A DNA stretch of 64,000 nt from JAPPFW01 sp965200835. GTDB taxonomy: Bacteria > Actinomycetota > Acidimicrobiia > Spongiisociales > Spongiisociaceae. The DNA lies in NCBI GenBank assembly GCA_965200835.1, contig OZ241390.1, positions 124,001 through 188,000 of the forward strand. The letters run 5' to 3'. Under the pieces are notes generated by a model. The model ran no database searches. It was not told where the DNA came from and worked only from the letters and a program-made list of their open reading frames with translations. Made by a program: the position numbers and the translations under genes. Of this stretch, positions 1-9,121 are shown in pieces (within the stretch, counting starts at the first letter, position 1; every line of letters starts with the position of its first letter).

Positions 1-241
1 TGTCACCCTCGGAGGATGACTGTTCCGGCACCGGCACTTCTTGGAAAAGGAGCTCACGACGTACCGTATGGGAGGCAGCAATCGCCTCTCTCAGGAAGTC
101 CGGCTCGAAGTAACGCTCGGCCGGTATGACATCTCTGGGTTCGTCTTCCTCCAGGGCGTAACGTCCCTCGAACCACCGTCCCAGCCGTCCGATTTCATTT
201 GCGAGAGACCTTCTCCAATCGTGTGGATCGAGGGGGACCAT
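1..241 (-). CDS. Unknown protein, partial at left edge
   Basis: An open frame starts with ATG at 241 and runs off the window edge after 80 codons without a stop. The ATG overlaps the TGA of the chrA-like gene upstream (TGATG), so translation is probably coupled, as no Shine-Dalgarno lies at the right distance. The visible N-terminus is soluble, charged and acidic (many Glu, Asp and Arg) with no membrane segment. I do not recognise the family. Its position suggests co-expression with the transporter. Confidence 0.6.
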   Translation of the reverse strand, partial: MVPLDPHDWRRSLANEIGRLGRWFEGRYALEEDEPRDVIPAERYFEPDFLREAIAASHTVRRELLFQEVPVPEQSSSEGD

Positions 242-1485
242 CAAAGAGTTGCCAGCAAACCGCCTCCTGCCGCGGTGAGGATCACAACCACCCACGGAGG
301 AAGCTTCCAAAAGGCCAGGAGACCCAGAGCGACCAGCGCTAGACCGAAGTCCTCGGTAGAACGGATAGCACTAGACCACAGCGGGTCGTAGAGAGCCGCG
401 AGCAGGATACGGACCACCGCGGCATTTACCCCCCGCAGCACAGCCTGCACCCCTGGCCGAGCCCGCAGAGCTCCGAAAGACGGCAGGTTAGCGACCACGA
501 TCAGGAAGGAGGGAAGAAAGATCGCCACCAGAGCCAGCAATGAGCCACCCAATCCACTGGGCGACACTCCCAGGGAAGCACCGAGGTAGCTGGAGAAGGT
601 GAAGATCGGTCCTGGCACCGCCTGGGCGGCTCCGTATCCGGCAATGAAGGTCGGTTCATCCACCCAGCCGGGTCCGACAACCTCGCTCTCGAGCAGCGGC
701 AGTACCACCGGTCCGCCTCCAAAGACCAATGCTCCCGACCCGTAGAAAGCATCGGCAGTAGCGATCGCCTGGGAGTCGAGCGTGGCCCGCAGGATCGGTA
801 GCGACACAAGTAGGACGAAGAACAGCACCGCGCTGACTATGGCGGCCCTTCGACCGGATCCCAGCTGGTAAGAGCGAGACTCCGAAACATCTCTTCGTAG
901 AAACCGCCAGCCCACTATTCCACCGACCACGATCACCACCACGATCGTGGTACGAGCTGAGGACGGGAAGGCGATAAGCGCCAGCGTGGAGACGATGGCC
1001 ATCGAACTCCGGAATCGGTCGGGAGCCAGTTGACGCCATAGCTTCCACACCGCGAGGCCCACCACCGGAACGGCGACCACCACCAGACCATGGATCCATC
1101 CGGATGCCTGCTCGGTCAAGCGGGACGCCGTCAGTCCGAGCACGGTCATGATCACTGCGGAAGGCAGGGTGAATCCGAGCCAGGCCATGAAACCACCCCA
1201 CAACCCACCCCTGGCTGTCCCGATCGCCATTCCCAGCTTGCTGCTTCCTGCACCCGGGAAGGCTTGGGAGAGAGCTACCAGATCGGCAAAGGTCTCCTCA
1301 TCGACCCAGCGCCGCCGTTGTACGTACTCGTCCTGGAAATACCCGATATGAGCAATGGGCCCACCGAAGGACGTGAGGCCTAGGCGCAGTGCCACCCAGA
1401 AGATCTCCACCACCGAGCCCCGTTCAGGAACGAAGATGGCTGGTGTCGCTCCATCGGATCCAGTCTGCTGGTCATGGTCCGCCAC
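241..1485 (-). CDS. chrA: Chromate transporter (ChrA/CHR) family membrane protein
   Basis: A 414-residue integral membrane protein with two similar halves. Each half has the CHR signature of a SFGGP-like motif (GLTSFGGP near the N-terminus, VFGGGPVVLP in the second half) followed by a QA-PGP-like segment (SQAFPGAG and AQAVPGP). Family members exchange or expel chromate or other anions across the inner membrane; many are not truly chromate-specific. The frame is open up to 1686, but GTG at 1485 has AAGGAAG about 6 nt upstream and gives the normal family length, so I place the start there. It is divergent from padR, with a dyad operator between them, and its stop overlaps the next gene. It is probably PadR-controlled. 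Confidence 0.85.
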   Translation of the reverse strand: MADHDQQTGSDGATPAIFVPERGSVVEIFWVALRLGLTSFGGPIAHIGYFQDEYVQRRRWVDEETFADLVALSQAFPGAGSSKLGMAIGTARGGLWGGFMAWLGFTLPSAVIMTVLGLTASRLTEQASGWIHGLVVVAVPVVGLAVWKLWRQLAPDRFRSSMAIVSTLALIAFPSSARTTIVVVIVVGGIVGWRFLRRDVSESRSYQLGSGRRAAIVSAVLFFVLLVSLPILRATLDSQAIATADAFYGSGALVFGGGPVVLPLLESEVVGPGWVDEPTFIAGYGAAQAVPGPIFTFSSYLGASLGVSPSGLGGSLLALVAIFLPSFLIVVANLPSFGALRARPGVQAVLRGVNAAVVRILLAALYDPLWSSAIRSTEDFGLALVALGLLAFWKLPPWVVVILTAAGGGLLATL

Positions 1486-1514
1486 AGGACTTCCTTTGCT
1501 CGCATCGGGATTCA

Positions 1515-1531
1515 ATATCGGACTACGATAC
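1515..1531. promoter_or_regulatory. Operator-like dyad A (PadR regulon candidate)
   Basis: ATATCG-GACTA-CGATAC lies in the gap between the divergent chrA and padR genes. The inner arms TATCG/CGATA are perfectly inverted. The same 6-5-6 architecture recurs at 3087, 4949 and 7845. The right arm contains TACGAT, which resembles an actinobacterial -10 box, so a bound repressor would block the promoter. Autoregulation by the adjacent PadR protein is inferred. Confidence 0.6.
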
Positions 1532-1618
1532 CAGCGGACCTCGATGAGTCTGAGACTCTGGCGGATAGACGGCCGATCCGCCTCCCCGCCACGGCCCCAA
1601 GCAATGAAGAGGAGACTG

Positions 1619-1996
1619 ATGAGCAAGACCGGGCGTATCGAGGGCCACCCCACGTTCGAAGCCCATAGCCGCCTGTTTCGGGACATCCTGCTGGGCTTCG
1701 TGCGAGTCCACGTACTGCACTACGCCAGTAAGGGTCCAGTGTATGGAGCCGCCCTGAACGAGGATCTGGCGACCCACGGCTATCGGCTGTCACCCGGCAC
1801 TCTCTACCCCCTACTCCACGGACTCGAAGACATAGGGTTCCTCGAACGCACCCCTGAAGTGGTAGCGGGCAAGGTGCGCAAGTACTACTCGTTGACCGAA
1901 CGTGGGCACCAGGCACTCGAAGACCTCCAGTACAAGATATGCGACCTCGTGACCGAAGTCCTGGACGGACATCCCATCCATACCGCCCGCCGGTAA
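1619..1996 (+). CDS. padR: PadR-family transcriptional regulator
   Basis: A 125-residue winged-helix protein. The PadR pattern is clear: an N-terminal helix (RDILLGFVRVHVLHYA), the recognition region GYRLSPGTLYPLLHGLE near residues 55-75, and the wing with KVRKYYSLTERG. PadR proteins are dimeric repressors that often sense phenolic or drug-like ligands. The frame is open from 1355, but ATG 1619 is preceded by GAGGAG at about 5 nt and gives the short classical form. It is divergent from chrA, with a dyad operator between, and 25 nt upstream of a luciferase-like oxidoreductase that it probably co-transcribes. It is the natural candidate to bind the four ATATCG-N5-CGATAT sites. Confidence 0.9.
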   Translation: MSKTGRIEGHPTFEAHSRLFRDILLGFVRVHVLHYASKGPVYGAALNEDLATHGYRLSPGTLYPLLHGLEDIGFLERTPEVVAGKVRKYYSLTERGHQALEDLQYKICDLVTEVLDGHPIHTARR

Positions 1997-2021
1997 CCGA
2001 ACACGACCGGAGGTGATGGAC

Positions 2022-2950
2022 ATGAGGATCGGCTTGATGGTCTCGATCTCCGTCTTCGGGAGGCCGACCCTTGAGAACATTATGTCGACCGCTGAGGCGG
2101 CCGACCTAGCCGGCTTCGACACCTTGTGGACGTCGGGTCGGTTGGACGCGCTGAGCCAGCTGACTCTGGCTACCACACACACCAACCGCATCGAGTTGGG
2201 CACCGGCATCGTACCGACCTACCCGCGCCATCCCCATGCCCTGGTCCAGCAAGCACTTACCGTCCAGATGGCTTCGCTAGGACGCCTGGTGCTAGGAACA
2301 GGAGTGAGCCATGAGGCTCCGATGTCCGCCCTCGGGTTCGACCGGTCGGCGCCGGTCCGGCACCCCGCGAGTATCTGACCTGCCTGAACGGGTTAGTGTC
2401 GGGTAACGAGTTCTCGTTCTCGGGAAGGGACTACACACTCCCGGGAGCCGGAGCGCCGCTGGCCGGACTCGTAGCGAGGCCACCGGTCCTACTGGCTGCG
2501 CTGGGTCCGCAGATGCTTCGCGTGGCCGGATCGCTCGCTCAGGGCACCATCCTCTGGCTCAGCGGACCTCGCTACATCCGGACCGCGGTCGTTCCGGAGA
2601 TCACGGCTGCCGCCGAACGAGCCGGCCGGCCCCCGCCCCGGGTAGTAGCCGGTGTCCCGGTTTGTGTAACCGACGATGCCCGTACCGCCTTCGACCGCAT
2701 CAGTGTCAAGCTGGCTGGGATAGGAAGCAGACCTGTCTACCGGGCCGTGCTGGAAACCAACGGATCGACCAGCCCGGCCGAGGTGGCCCTGATCGGTGAC
2801 GAGGCCACGGTTGCCGAGCACCTCGCCGAGATCCATCGGGCCGGAACAACCGACTTGGCTGCTCAGATAGTGGCCTCCTCCCCTGAGGAGTACGACCGGA
2901 CCTTCTCGTTCCTGGCTAGCCAGTCGAGCACCTCGCGCGCAGCGTCGTAG
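2022..2950 (+). pseudogene. LLM-class F420-dependent oxidoreductase, frameshifted
   Basis: Luciferase-like monooxygenase family with a TIM-barrel fold. The first frame gives an N-terminus with a typical AEAADLAGFDTLWTS segment and ends at a TGA near 2378. The family sequence resumes in another frame (REYLTCLNGLVSG) and continues to 2950. Restoring one base near 2362 (in CACCCCGCG) makes one 309-codon frame, so a single-base deletion is the simplest cause. ATG 2022 follows GGAGGTGAT by 4-5 nt. It lies directly downstream of padR. Members reduce substrates with F420H2 or FMNH2; the substrate here is unknown. It is a pseudogene or a sequencing error. Confidence 0.8.
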
Positions 2951-3086
2951 TTCTGGTACCGCTGCACTAGCCCATTCCGCAGCCATCATCCCAGGCCGTC
3001 GGCCTCGAGGTCTGCTTCCGCACGGCCCGCTAGCTGCCAATCTCAGACCGTCGATCTCGTGGATGTCGGCCCGACTTCGGCCACCG

Positions 3087-3103
3087 ATATCGGGCTACGA
3101 TAT
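3087..3103. promoter_or_regulatory. Operator-like dyad B
   Basis: ATATCG-GGCTA-CGATAT, a perfect inverted repeat with 6-bp arms and a 5-nt spacer, 41 nt upstream of the GTG of the small membrane protein at 3144. It contains TACGAT, a plausible -10 hexamer. Apart from this dyad I see nothing in the 2951-3143 gap. Confidence 0.65.
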
Positions 3104-3143
3104 GGCGAAAGTGCATTCACCCTGCTGACCCTAGGAGCTGGTT

Positions 3144-3557
3144 GTGGATTGGGACCTCTTCATCGTTCATTGGCTTCATGTCGCCCTCGGTCTCTTCTGG
3201 GCGGGCTCGATCGCCTTCACTCGGATCACGCTGTTCCCAGCTCTCCGCACGCTGCCCGAGGAGCAGGCGAAGGCGGCGCGCGGCTCCCTGTTGAAGGGAA
3301 GAGCCCGCCAGATCACCTTGATAACCGCCGGAGGCACGATTGTCACGGGAATACTGCGCGGGCTCATGACCGGCGTCCTCGACCAGCTGAACACCTCTTA
3401 TGGGTGGATCTACCTACTCTCTGCGGTCCTCGGCATCACGATGTTCTGGTTTCTGATGGATCGCTCTCCCAAACCGGATTTCCTGCGTAAGGTCTACCTA
3501 GCCGCCTTTCCGGTGATCTTCACGATGATGGTGCTCATGCGGTTCGGAGGCTTCTAG
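3144..3557 (+). CDS. Small four-helix membrane protein, CopD/DUF2269-like
   Basis: A 137-residue protein with about four hydrophobic helices (near residues 5-27, 55-73, 82-102 and 112-134). The N-terminal HWLHVALGLFWAGS segment has His residues in helix 1, as in the CopD / DUF2269 membrane proteins, where such histidines may bind heme or copper. I cannot assign a substrate. GTG 3144 has TAGGAG about 6-8 nt upstream. The dyad at 3087-3103 lies in its promoter, so it probably belongs to the same PadR regulon as chrA and the CCG protein. It is intact, unlike its neighbours on both sides. Confidence 0.65.
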   Translation: MDWDLFIVHWLHVALGLFWAGSIAFTRITLFPALRTLPEEQAKAARGSLLKGRARQITLITAGGTIVTGILRGLMTGVLDQLNTSYGWIYLLSAVLGITMFWFLMDRSPKPDFLRKVYLAAFPVIFTMMVLMRFGGF

Positions 3558-3583
3558 ACGCTCCCAAAGTCGTTCGCGCTTGC

Positions 3584-4778
3584 TCATCGGTGGGCGTAAC
3601 GCCGAGCCATTAGGCACAGCAGCAGGGCGGCAGCCGCCGCTACTACGAAACCAATAGACAGGACTCTCACCGTGCCGTCATAGCCACTGTCTATAAGTGA
3701 ACCGACCAGTGCTCCTCCGCCGGTCGACATGGCACTGATCACGGAGCTCGCCGTTCCGGCCATATCGCCCATGGGATCAAGAGCAAGACTGTTCAGGTTG
3801 GTGATGACCAGTCCATGCATGGCAGCAATGATCGCCAGACTAACCACGAAGAACGTGGCTGAAGGTATCCCTCCGCTAACCACTGTTCCACCCATCAATA
3901 TCAGAGATCCTATGAGGTATATCAACAGGCTCGCTAGGACTACTCGCTCGGCCTTTAGACGCTCTACCAGAGCGGCGTTGGCAAACATTGCCAGACTCAT
4001 CAGCGCCGCTATACCCCCGTAGATATACGGGAACAGATGGCCCAGCGAGAAGGCATCGGCGAAGAGGAGCTCCGAAGTAGCCATATAAGGGAAAAAGGCA
4101 CCGAAGCTCAAGGTCATAGCGATCATGTAATAGAGGGCGCTCCGATGGCAGATCACACCGAGGGCACCCCTGCCCATCGCTCCCAGCAGAGAGGAGCCGG
4201 ACAGTCCGGCCGGTCCGGTCTCCCCCAACCGAGTCGTCCACAGCGCGACTACCCCAGCCAGGATTACCGTCAGCCAGAACACACCCGACCAGCCGGCGAG
4301 GTCCGCCACCACGTTCCCGGCGGCAGGAGCGAAGACCGGCACGATCGTGAAGACGGCGAACACCGAGGACATGATTCTGGCCATCCGATCGCCCTGGTAC
4401 AGGTCTCGTACGATCGCCAGGGCGACCGTACGCGGGCCGGCCGGCGCCAGCCCCCCAGATGGTTTGGGTGACCAGCAGCAACGGGATCGAACCGAGCCCG
4501 ATGGCTAACACCGATCCTGATGCACCCAATGCGTACACCGCCAATCCTGCTCCGAGCAGTGGCTTTCGACCGAACCGATCGGACATCGGCCCGTAGCCCA
4601 GAGTGCCGACCGACAACCCGAGGATGTAGCAGGTGATTGCCGGAGCGAGCCGGCTCGAGTCCGGTGCTAGCCCGAGCTGCGGACGCATCTGGCCAAAGGC
4701 AGGCAGGATCAGGCCCACCCCTAGAGCCGAAAGGGCCATCAGGCAGGACAGCAACCCCACTAGCTCACGCTCGCCCAT
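3584..4778 (-). pseudogene. MFS drug-resistance transporter (Bcr/CflA-like), frameshifted
   Basis: A 12-helix major facilitator. The first frame (from ATG 4778; TTG 4832 is an alternative) carries the first helices and the loop motif GPMSDRFGRKPLL, then loses homology after TIWGAGAG. The rest (ALAIVRDLYQGDRMARIMSS onward) is in another frame to 3584. The break coincides with a run of six C on the plus strand (4451-4456). Removing one base gives a single 397-residue frame reading WGLAPAGPRT across the join. Bcr/CflA members export drugs or small metabolites. It is divergent from the CCG gene across operator C. A homopolymer sequencing error is possible here. Confidence 0.85.
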
Positions 4779-4946
4779 CCCTCGCCCGGATGGGTGAACC
4801 GGTCCCGTTACTGATCCAACGCGTTTCGACAACCTTATAACTCTATCGAACGTTGTTGGTGGACACCGTCATCGATGTAGCACCCTCAACTAGCTAGCTC
4901 CCTCGAGCGGACACTCGCCCAACCGGGGCGGCATCCGGATGACCTA

Positions 4947-4967
4947 CGATATCGGACGCCGATATCG
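4947..4967. promoter_or_regulatory. Operator-like dyad C, longest copy
   Basis: CGATATCG-GACGC-CGATATCG: 8-bp perfect arms around a 5-nt spacer, the most extended copy of the regulon motif. It lies 46 nt upstream of the CCG gene start at 5014 and in the gap shared with the divergent MFS gene, so it could control both. TACGAT overlaps the left arm. Confidence 0.65.
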
Positions 4968-5013
4968 ATAGTATGTTTAGCCTGAGCAGAGCACTGAAGA
5001 GGAGGGCCCTCCC

Positions 5014-6111
5014 ATGATCGACAAGACGAAGTTCGATGTGAAGGGCTACTACACAGCCATGGCTGAGAGCAAGTCACTGCTGATAGGCAGAGACGATCTC
5101 AAGTGGACCGAGAGATGGGAGCCGCCGGATCGTCCCTACGATGCGTTGCTCGCCTACGGGTGTGCAGTCCAGCATACCCCCCATCTGATGCAAGAAGCCG
5201 CCAACGTTCTCGACGTGCTCGGGGTCGACTATTTTGCGGTAACCGGCCGCCAGTTCTGCTGCGGGCGACCGTTCGAGAAGATGGGTAAGAGCACTCGGGT
5301 TGCTGACCACATATCGGACAAGTCCTACCAGCGCTTCATGTCCTACCGTCCCAAGGTGGCTGTGCAATGGTGCGGGGCTTGCATGCGCCAGTACCTGGAC
5401 ACTATCAGCAGCCAGCAGGATCCCCCGTTCGCGGTCGTGCATGTCACCAAGTTCTTGGCCGATCTCCTGGAGGCCAGGGGTACCGATGTCCCTTGGGTCC
5501 GTGAGATCAAGACCCAGGTCCTGCTGGAAGCCCATCACGACCATCCTCAAGCGGACATCGACACGGCCGCCATCCTCCGGATCTTCGACATGGTTCCGGG
5601 CGTGGAGTTTGCCGGTTTCATCGAACCGCCCTCCGCCGGAACTCCGTGTGACCTGGAAGGTCCCACCGCAGTCGGGGTACTGAACAAGGTCGATACGGAA
5701 GTCTTCGACGGCGCTATCAAAGAATTGGAGGACCAACTCGAGGCCGCGGGCGCCGACACCCTGGTAACCCCGTACCACAAGTGCCAGATGGAGTGGTCCA
5801 AACTCTCGACTAAGAAAATGGCTATCCGGGAGTGGATCTCACTGGTGGCGGAAGCTATGGGGGTGGGCGTCCAGGATCGCTACACCATGTACTGGCACCT
5901 CGGTGATCCCGAGATTATTGCTCGCGAGGCTCGGCCGCAGTGGCAGACCTGGGGGTGGACCGAGGATCAAGCGATCGAGGCCGCACGGCGCCACTTGGTT
6001 CCCGAATACGCAGTCGATGTGCATCATTGTGACTGCGGTGGAAGCGGTTGCGGTAGCGAGGGTGCCGAACTGTTGTGGCCGGGCTCCCCCGATGTGGCTG
6101 CGTTGGTCTGA
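5014..6111 (+). CDS. Cysteine-rich CCG-domain (heterodisulfide reductase-like) protein
   Basis: A 365-residue soluble protein with two cysteine-rich segments. The first holds YGCAVQHTPHLM and then GRQFCCGRPFEKMG and WCGACMRQYL, close to the CX(n)CCG pattern of HdrB/GlpC-type domains. The second segment has PYHKCQMEW, and the C-terminal tail holds HHCDCGGSGCGSEG. Such domains bind [4Fe-4S] clusters or form disulfides in electron-transfer complexes. No membrane segment or ferredoxin partner is adjacent. GAGGAGGGCC precedes ATG 5014. It follows operator C and converges on the ThDP gene. The physiological redox partner is unknown. Confidence 0.75.
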   Translation: MIDKTKFDVKGYYTAMAESKSLLIGRDDLKWTERWEPPDRPYDALLAYGCAVQHTPHLMQEAANVLDVLGVDYFAVTGRQFCCGRPFEKMGKSTRVADHISDKSYQRFMSYRPKVAVQWCGACMRQYLDTISSQQDPPFAVVHVTKFLADLLEARGTDVPWVREIKTQVLLEAHHDHPQADIDTAAILRIFDMVPGVEFAGFIEPPSAGTPCDLEGPTAVGVLNKVDTEVFDGAIKELEDQLEAAGADTLVTPYHKCQMEWSKLSTKKMAIREWISLVAEAMGVGVQDRYTMYWHLGDPEIIAREARPQWQTWGWTEDQAIEAARRHLVPEYAVDVHHCDCGGSGCGSEGAELLWPGSPDVAALV

Positions 6112-6121
6112 ACCGAGCCAG

Positions 6122-7810
6122 TTATCCGCTCGGAGTCGGATCCAGCACCACATCGATCAAATACGGGGTGGAGGCATCCATTCCTCGGCGGATGGCGGGA
6201 CCCAACTGGATCGACGTGACGACTTGCTCGCCCGAAACTCCCAGGGCAGCAGCCAGCCCTACATAGTCTATTCCCGGCCCGCCTATACCCAGACCAGGCA
6301 GATCTGACCTGCCCGTACTCCAGGGGCCTCCCATACGATCCACAATCAGCTTGAGGACCCGGTAGGAACCGTTGTTGAGAACGATCACCAGAACGGGAAT
6401 ATCTCGGTTGGCCAAGTTCCACAAGGCGTTGGGATAGTAGAGGAAGGATCCATCGCCAACCGCTACCACGACCTTACGATCGGGGTAACCGAGTTGGAGG
6501 CCGGCCGCGGTTCCTACCGAGAAGCCCAGGGAAATACCGTTGGCACCCATATAGGACTGTGGATCAGCGAAATCGAGCACGTTTACGAACATGGGCCGGT
6601 TGGATATGGTCTCATCGACAAACACTCCGCGCGGAGGCATCGCATCGCGGATAGCACCTGCCACACCGGCGGCGGTAAGCAATGTCCCGGAGGCCGCCTC
6701 CTCGACTCTCGACTCCCACGCGGACCGTCTCTTCCCGGCCTCTTCACAAATCCTGGTGGTTCTCGAGACCACGACGGACCGATCCATGGGAAGCCGTTCG
6801 AGAGCGGAACGCAAGCTCCATAGGTTGCGGCCGACATCACCCAACAGCCCGACTTCCGCCGGGTGGTTCTTCCCTAGTTCGGTCGGACTGTCATCGAGCG
6901 CCACGGTGGTTATGTCGAGTGGGATCAACGGACCGCCCTCGTCGTAGCGGCTAACCGGCGCCGCAGAGGTGACACCACAGAGCAGGGCTGTATCGCAAGA
7001 GGAAAAGATGCCACGCATCTGGGTAGCAAGGTTAGGCATCGGACCCAGGTAAAGCGGATGGCGGGAGGGAAAGTTCCAGAGCGTTGCGTAACCTTCCGTA
7101 TAGACCCGGGCACCTAGTAACTCCGCAATGGCTGCCAGATCGTCCCATGCCCGTGCGTGACCAACCCCGTCGCCGGCCACGATCATGGGGCGGCGGGACG
7201 AAACCAGCACTCTGGCGGCCCTCTCGATGCTGTCGGGATCAGCGATCGAAGGGCCGGATCGGGTAACCCTGGCTAGCCCGAGCCCGTCATGTTGCGCTAG
7301 CAGTACGTTGGTGGGAATCGCCACGAACACCGGTGCGTAGGGAGGGGTGACCAACTCTTTGAAAGCCCTCTGCATGACCAGGGGCAGCTCCTCCAGGAAG
7401 CGGACTTCGTAGGACCACTTGGTGAACTGGCCTGTCAACCCCAACAGGTCGGAGGTGAGGATCGGATCCTTGACCAGCAGCCCGGTGTGATGCTGGCCAG
7501 CCGTGACTAGCAACGGAATCCTTGCCCGATAGGCGTTGTATAGGTTTCCGAGACCATGGGTCACCCCTGGGGTGACATGGAGGTTCACCACCCCCGGTCT
7601 ACCCGACGCCCGCGCGTATCCGGTGGCCTGCGCTATAGCTACATCCTCATGTAGAGACAGGATGTATTCGATGGACGGGTAGTCGTTGCATCCATCCACC
7701 AGGGGTAGCTCGGTCGTGCCCGGATTACCGAATATGTAACGGATGCCTTGCGCAACCAGGTACTCGAAGACGATATCCCGTCCCAGGAACTCCGTACGCA
7801 CACTCGTCAT
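6122..7810 (-). CDS. ThDP-dependent decarboxylase, benzoylformate decarboxylase-like
   Basis: A 562-residue enzyme of the acetolactate synthase/decarboxylase superfamily with the usual Pyr-central-PP domain order. The N-terminus has FGNPGTTELPLVDG and the catalytic Glu in LHEDVAIAQATGYAR. The C-terminal diphosphate/Mg site is GDGSFLYYPNALW ... VIVLNN (GDG-X25-NN). The GNPGTTELP motif is typical of benzoylformate decarboxylase-like members, which decarboxylate 2-keto acids without FAD chemistry. The frame extends to 7888, but ATG 7810 gives the normal N-terminus; AAGGAC is 14 nt upstream, so the start is not certain. It is divergent from the acyl-CoA dehydrogenase across operator D. Exact substrate unknown. 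Confidence 0.85.
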   Translation of the reverse strand: MTSVRTEFLGRDIVFEYLVAQGIRYIFGNPGTTELPLVDGCNDYPSIEYILSLHEDVAIAQATGYARASGRPGVVNLHVTPGVTHGLGNLYNAYRARIPLLVTAGQHHTGLLVKDPILTSDLLGLTGQFTKWSYEVRFLEELPLVMQRAFKELVTPPYAPVFVAIPTNVLLAQHDGLGLARVTRSGPSIADPDSIERAARVLVSSRRPMIVAGDGVGHARAWDDLAAIAELLGARVYTEGYATLWNFPSRHPLYLGPMPNLATQMRGIFSSCDTALLCGVTSAAPVSRYDEGGPLIPLDITTVALDDSPTELGKNHPAEVGLLGDVGRNLWSLRSALERLPMDRSVVVSRTTRICEEAGKRRSAWESRVEEAASGTLLTAAGVAGAIRDAMPPRGVFVDETISNRPMFVNVLDFADPQSYMGANGISLGFSVGTAAGLQLGYPDRKVVVAVGDGSFLYYPNALWNLANRDIPVLVIVLNNGSYRVLKLIVDRMGGPWSTGRSDLPGLGIGGPGIDYVGLAAALGVSGEQVVTSIQLGPAIRRGMDASTPYLIDVVLDPTPSG

Positions 7811-7844
7811 CGGATCGTGGGGCCGTCCTTGAGATCGGGAGTCG

Positions 7845-7861
7845 ATATCGGAGGACGTTAC
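7845..7861. promoter_or_regulatory. Operator-like dyad D, weaker copy
   Basis: ATATCG-GAGGA-CGTTAC lies between the divergent ThDP gene (start 7810) and the acyl-CoA dehydrogenase. The left arm is exact and the right arm matches 4 of 6 positions. Position and spacing match the three better copies. Confidence 0.4.
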
Positions 7862-7925
7862 CAATGCGGCTACGGTGGTGTCAACCAAGCCACCTTACCG
7901 ACCACCGGAACCCGGAATGAGGCCC

Positions 7926-9102
7926 ATGGAATCATCAGCAGCCGCGAACCCCTTCTCCCTCACCGAGGAGCAGCACCAGCTCCGGCAGCTGGCCGCCGAC
8001 CTGGCCCGCGATGTATACGCGCCCCGGGCTATGGAGTGGGACACCGGCAATACCCATCTTCCGGACGTGGAGCGTAGCCGGCTCGGGGAGCTGGGATTAC
8101 TCGGCATCACCCTTCCCGAAGAATACGGAGGGATGGGCCGCCCTCTCATCGATGCTCTGATCGTGATCGAGGAGCTAGCCAAAGCAACTCAAGTGGCTGC
8201 TTGGCCGGTGTTCGAAGCCACTACCGGACCGGCCCGAGTGGTGGATCTTCTCGGTACCGAGGAGCAGAAGCGCCGCTGGCTTCCCCCGGTATGTCGGGGC
8301 GAGAAGACCATCGCGGTATCCATCTCCGAACCGGATGCGGGCTCGGCCGCCACCGACCTCTCCACCCGGGCCCGTTTAGGTGGAGACGAGATCGTCATCG
8401 ACGGTACGAAGCGTTGGTGTTCCGGTGCTGGGTTCTCCGAGCAATACCTAGTCTATGTACGCCTGGGTGAGCAGCTCGGAGCTCGGGGAAGTGCTGGTCG
8501 ATCGCGACACTCCCGGCCTGGAGTTCGGGCCGCAGGAGCGCCTGATGGGTTTTCGTGGCATCGGATCGGCCGATATGTTCTTCAACGAGGTCAGGGTGCC
8601 GGCCGACAACCTCCTAGTTGGCCAAGGCGGGTTCTCGCAGCTATTCACCGCCTTCTCGATCGAGCGGCTCGGCAACGCCACGATGTCCCTCGCCATCGGG
8701 CAGGCCGCCCTGGATCGCTCCACCCGTTACGTCCGCAGCAGGCACCAGTTCGGTCGACCGATCGCCGAGTTCCAGCTGGTACAGGCCGCAATCGCCGATA
8801 TGGTCATGCAGGTGGAGGCATCCCGCCTCCTCATCCATCGCGCGGCTCACTCGGCCGGAAGGGGTGCGCCACCGACCCTCGAAGCGTCGGTGGCCAAGTG
8901 CTTTGCCAACGAAATGGCCAAACGGGTGTCGGATCTCGCAATCCAGCTACACGGAGGCTATGGATACTCCTCGGAGTTCGAAATGGAACGTCTCCATCGG
9001 GATGCACACGGCTGGGCTCTCGCCGGAGGTACCACCAATATCCAGCGGGTCAGGATTGCTTCCGAGTACCTGGGTCGGCGGTTCAGGCAGCGCGCCAACT
9101 GA
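7926..9102 (+). pseudogene. Acyl-CoA dehydrogenase, frameshifted
   Basis: The first frame covers the N-terminal helical and beta domains (TEEQHQLRQLAADLA, LGLLGITLPEEYGG, ISEPDAGSAATDL), then is lost after YLVYVRLGEQLG. The rest (EVLVDRDTPGLEFG through the flavin-binding C-terminal domain with RHQFGRPIAEFQ and QLHGGYGY) is in another frame to 9102. Removing one G from GGGG at 8485-8488 fuses them into one 391-residue protein, the normal family length. Members oxidise acyl-CoA thioesters with FAD and pass electrons to ETF. Possible starts are GTG 7875/7878 and ATG 7917/7926; I favour 7926 (GAGG just upstream). Indel in a homopolymer: true lesion or read error. Confidence 0.85.
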
Positions 9103-9121
9103 CCGGTATCACCCTAGGCGG

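Noticed and set aside
501..1383. Long open frames overlapping the chrA-like gene on both strands
   Set aside because: They are shadows caused by high GC; only the frame with the CHR motifs is protein-like.
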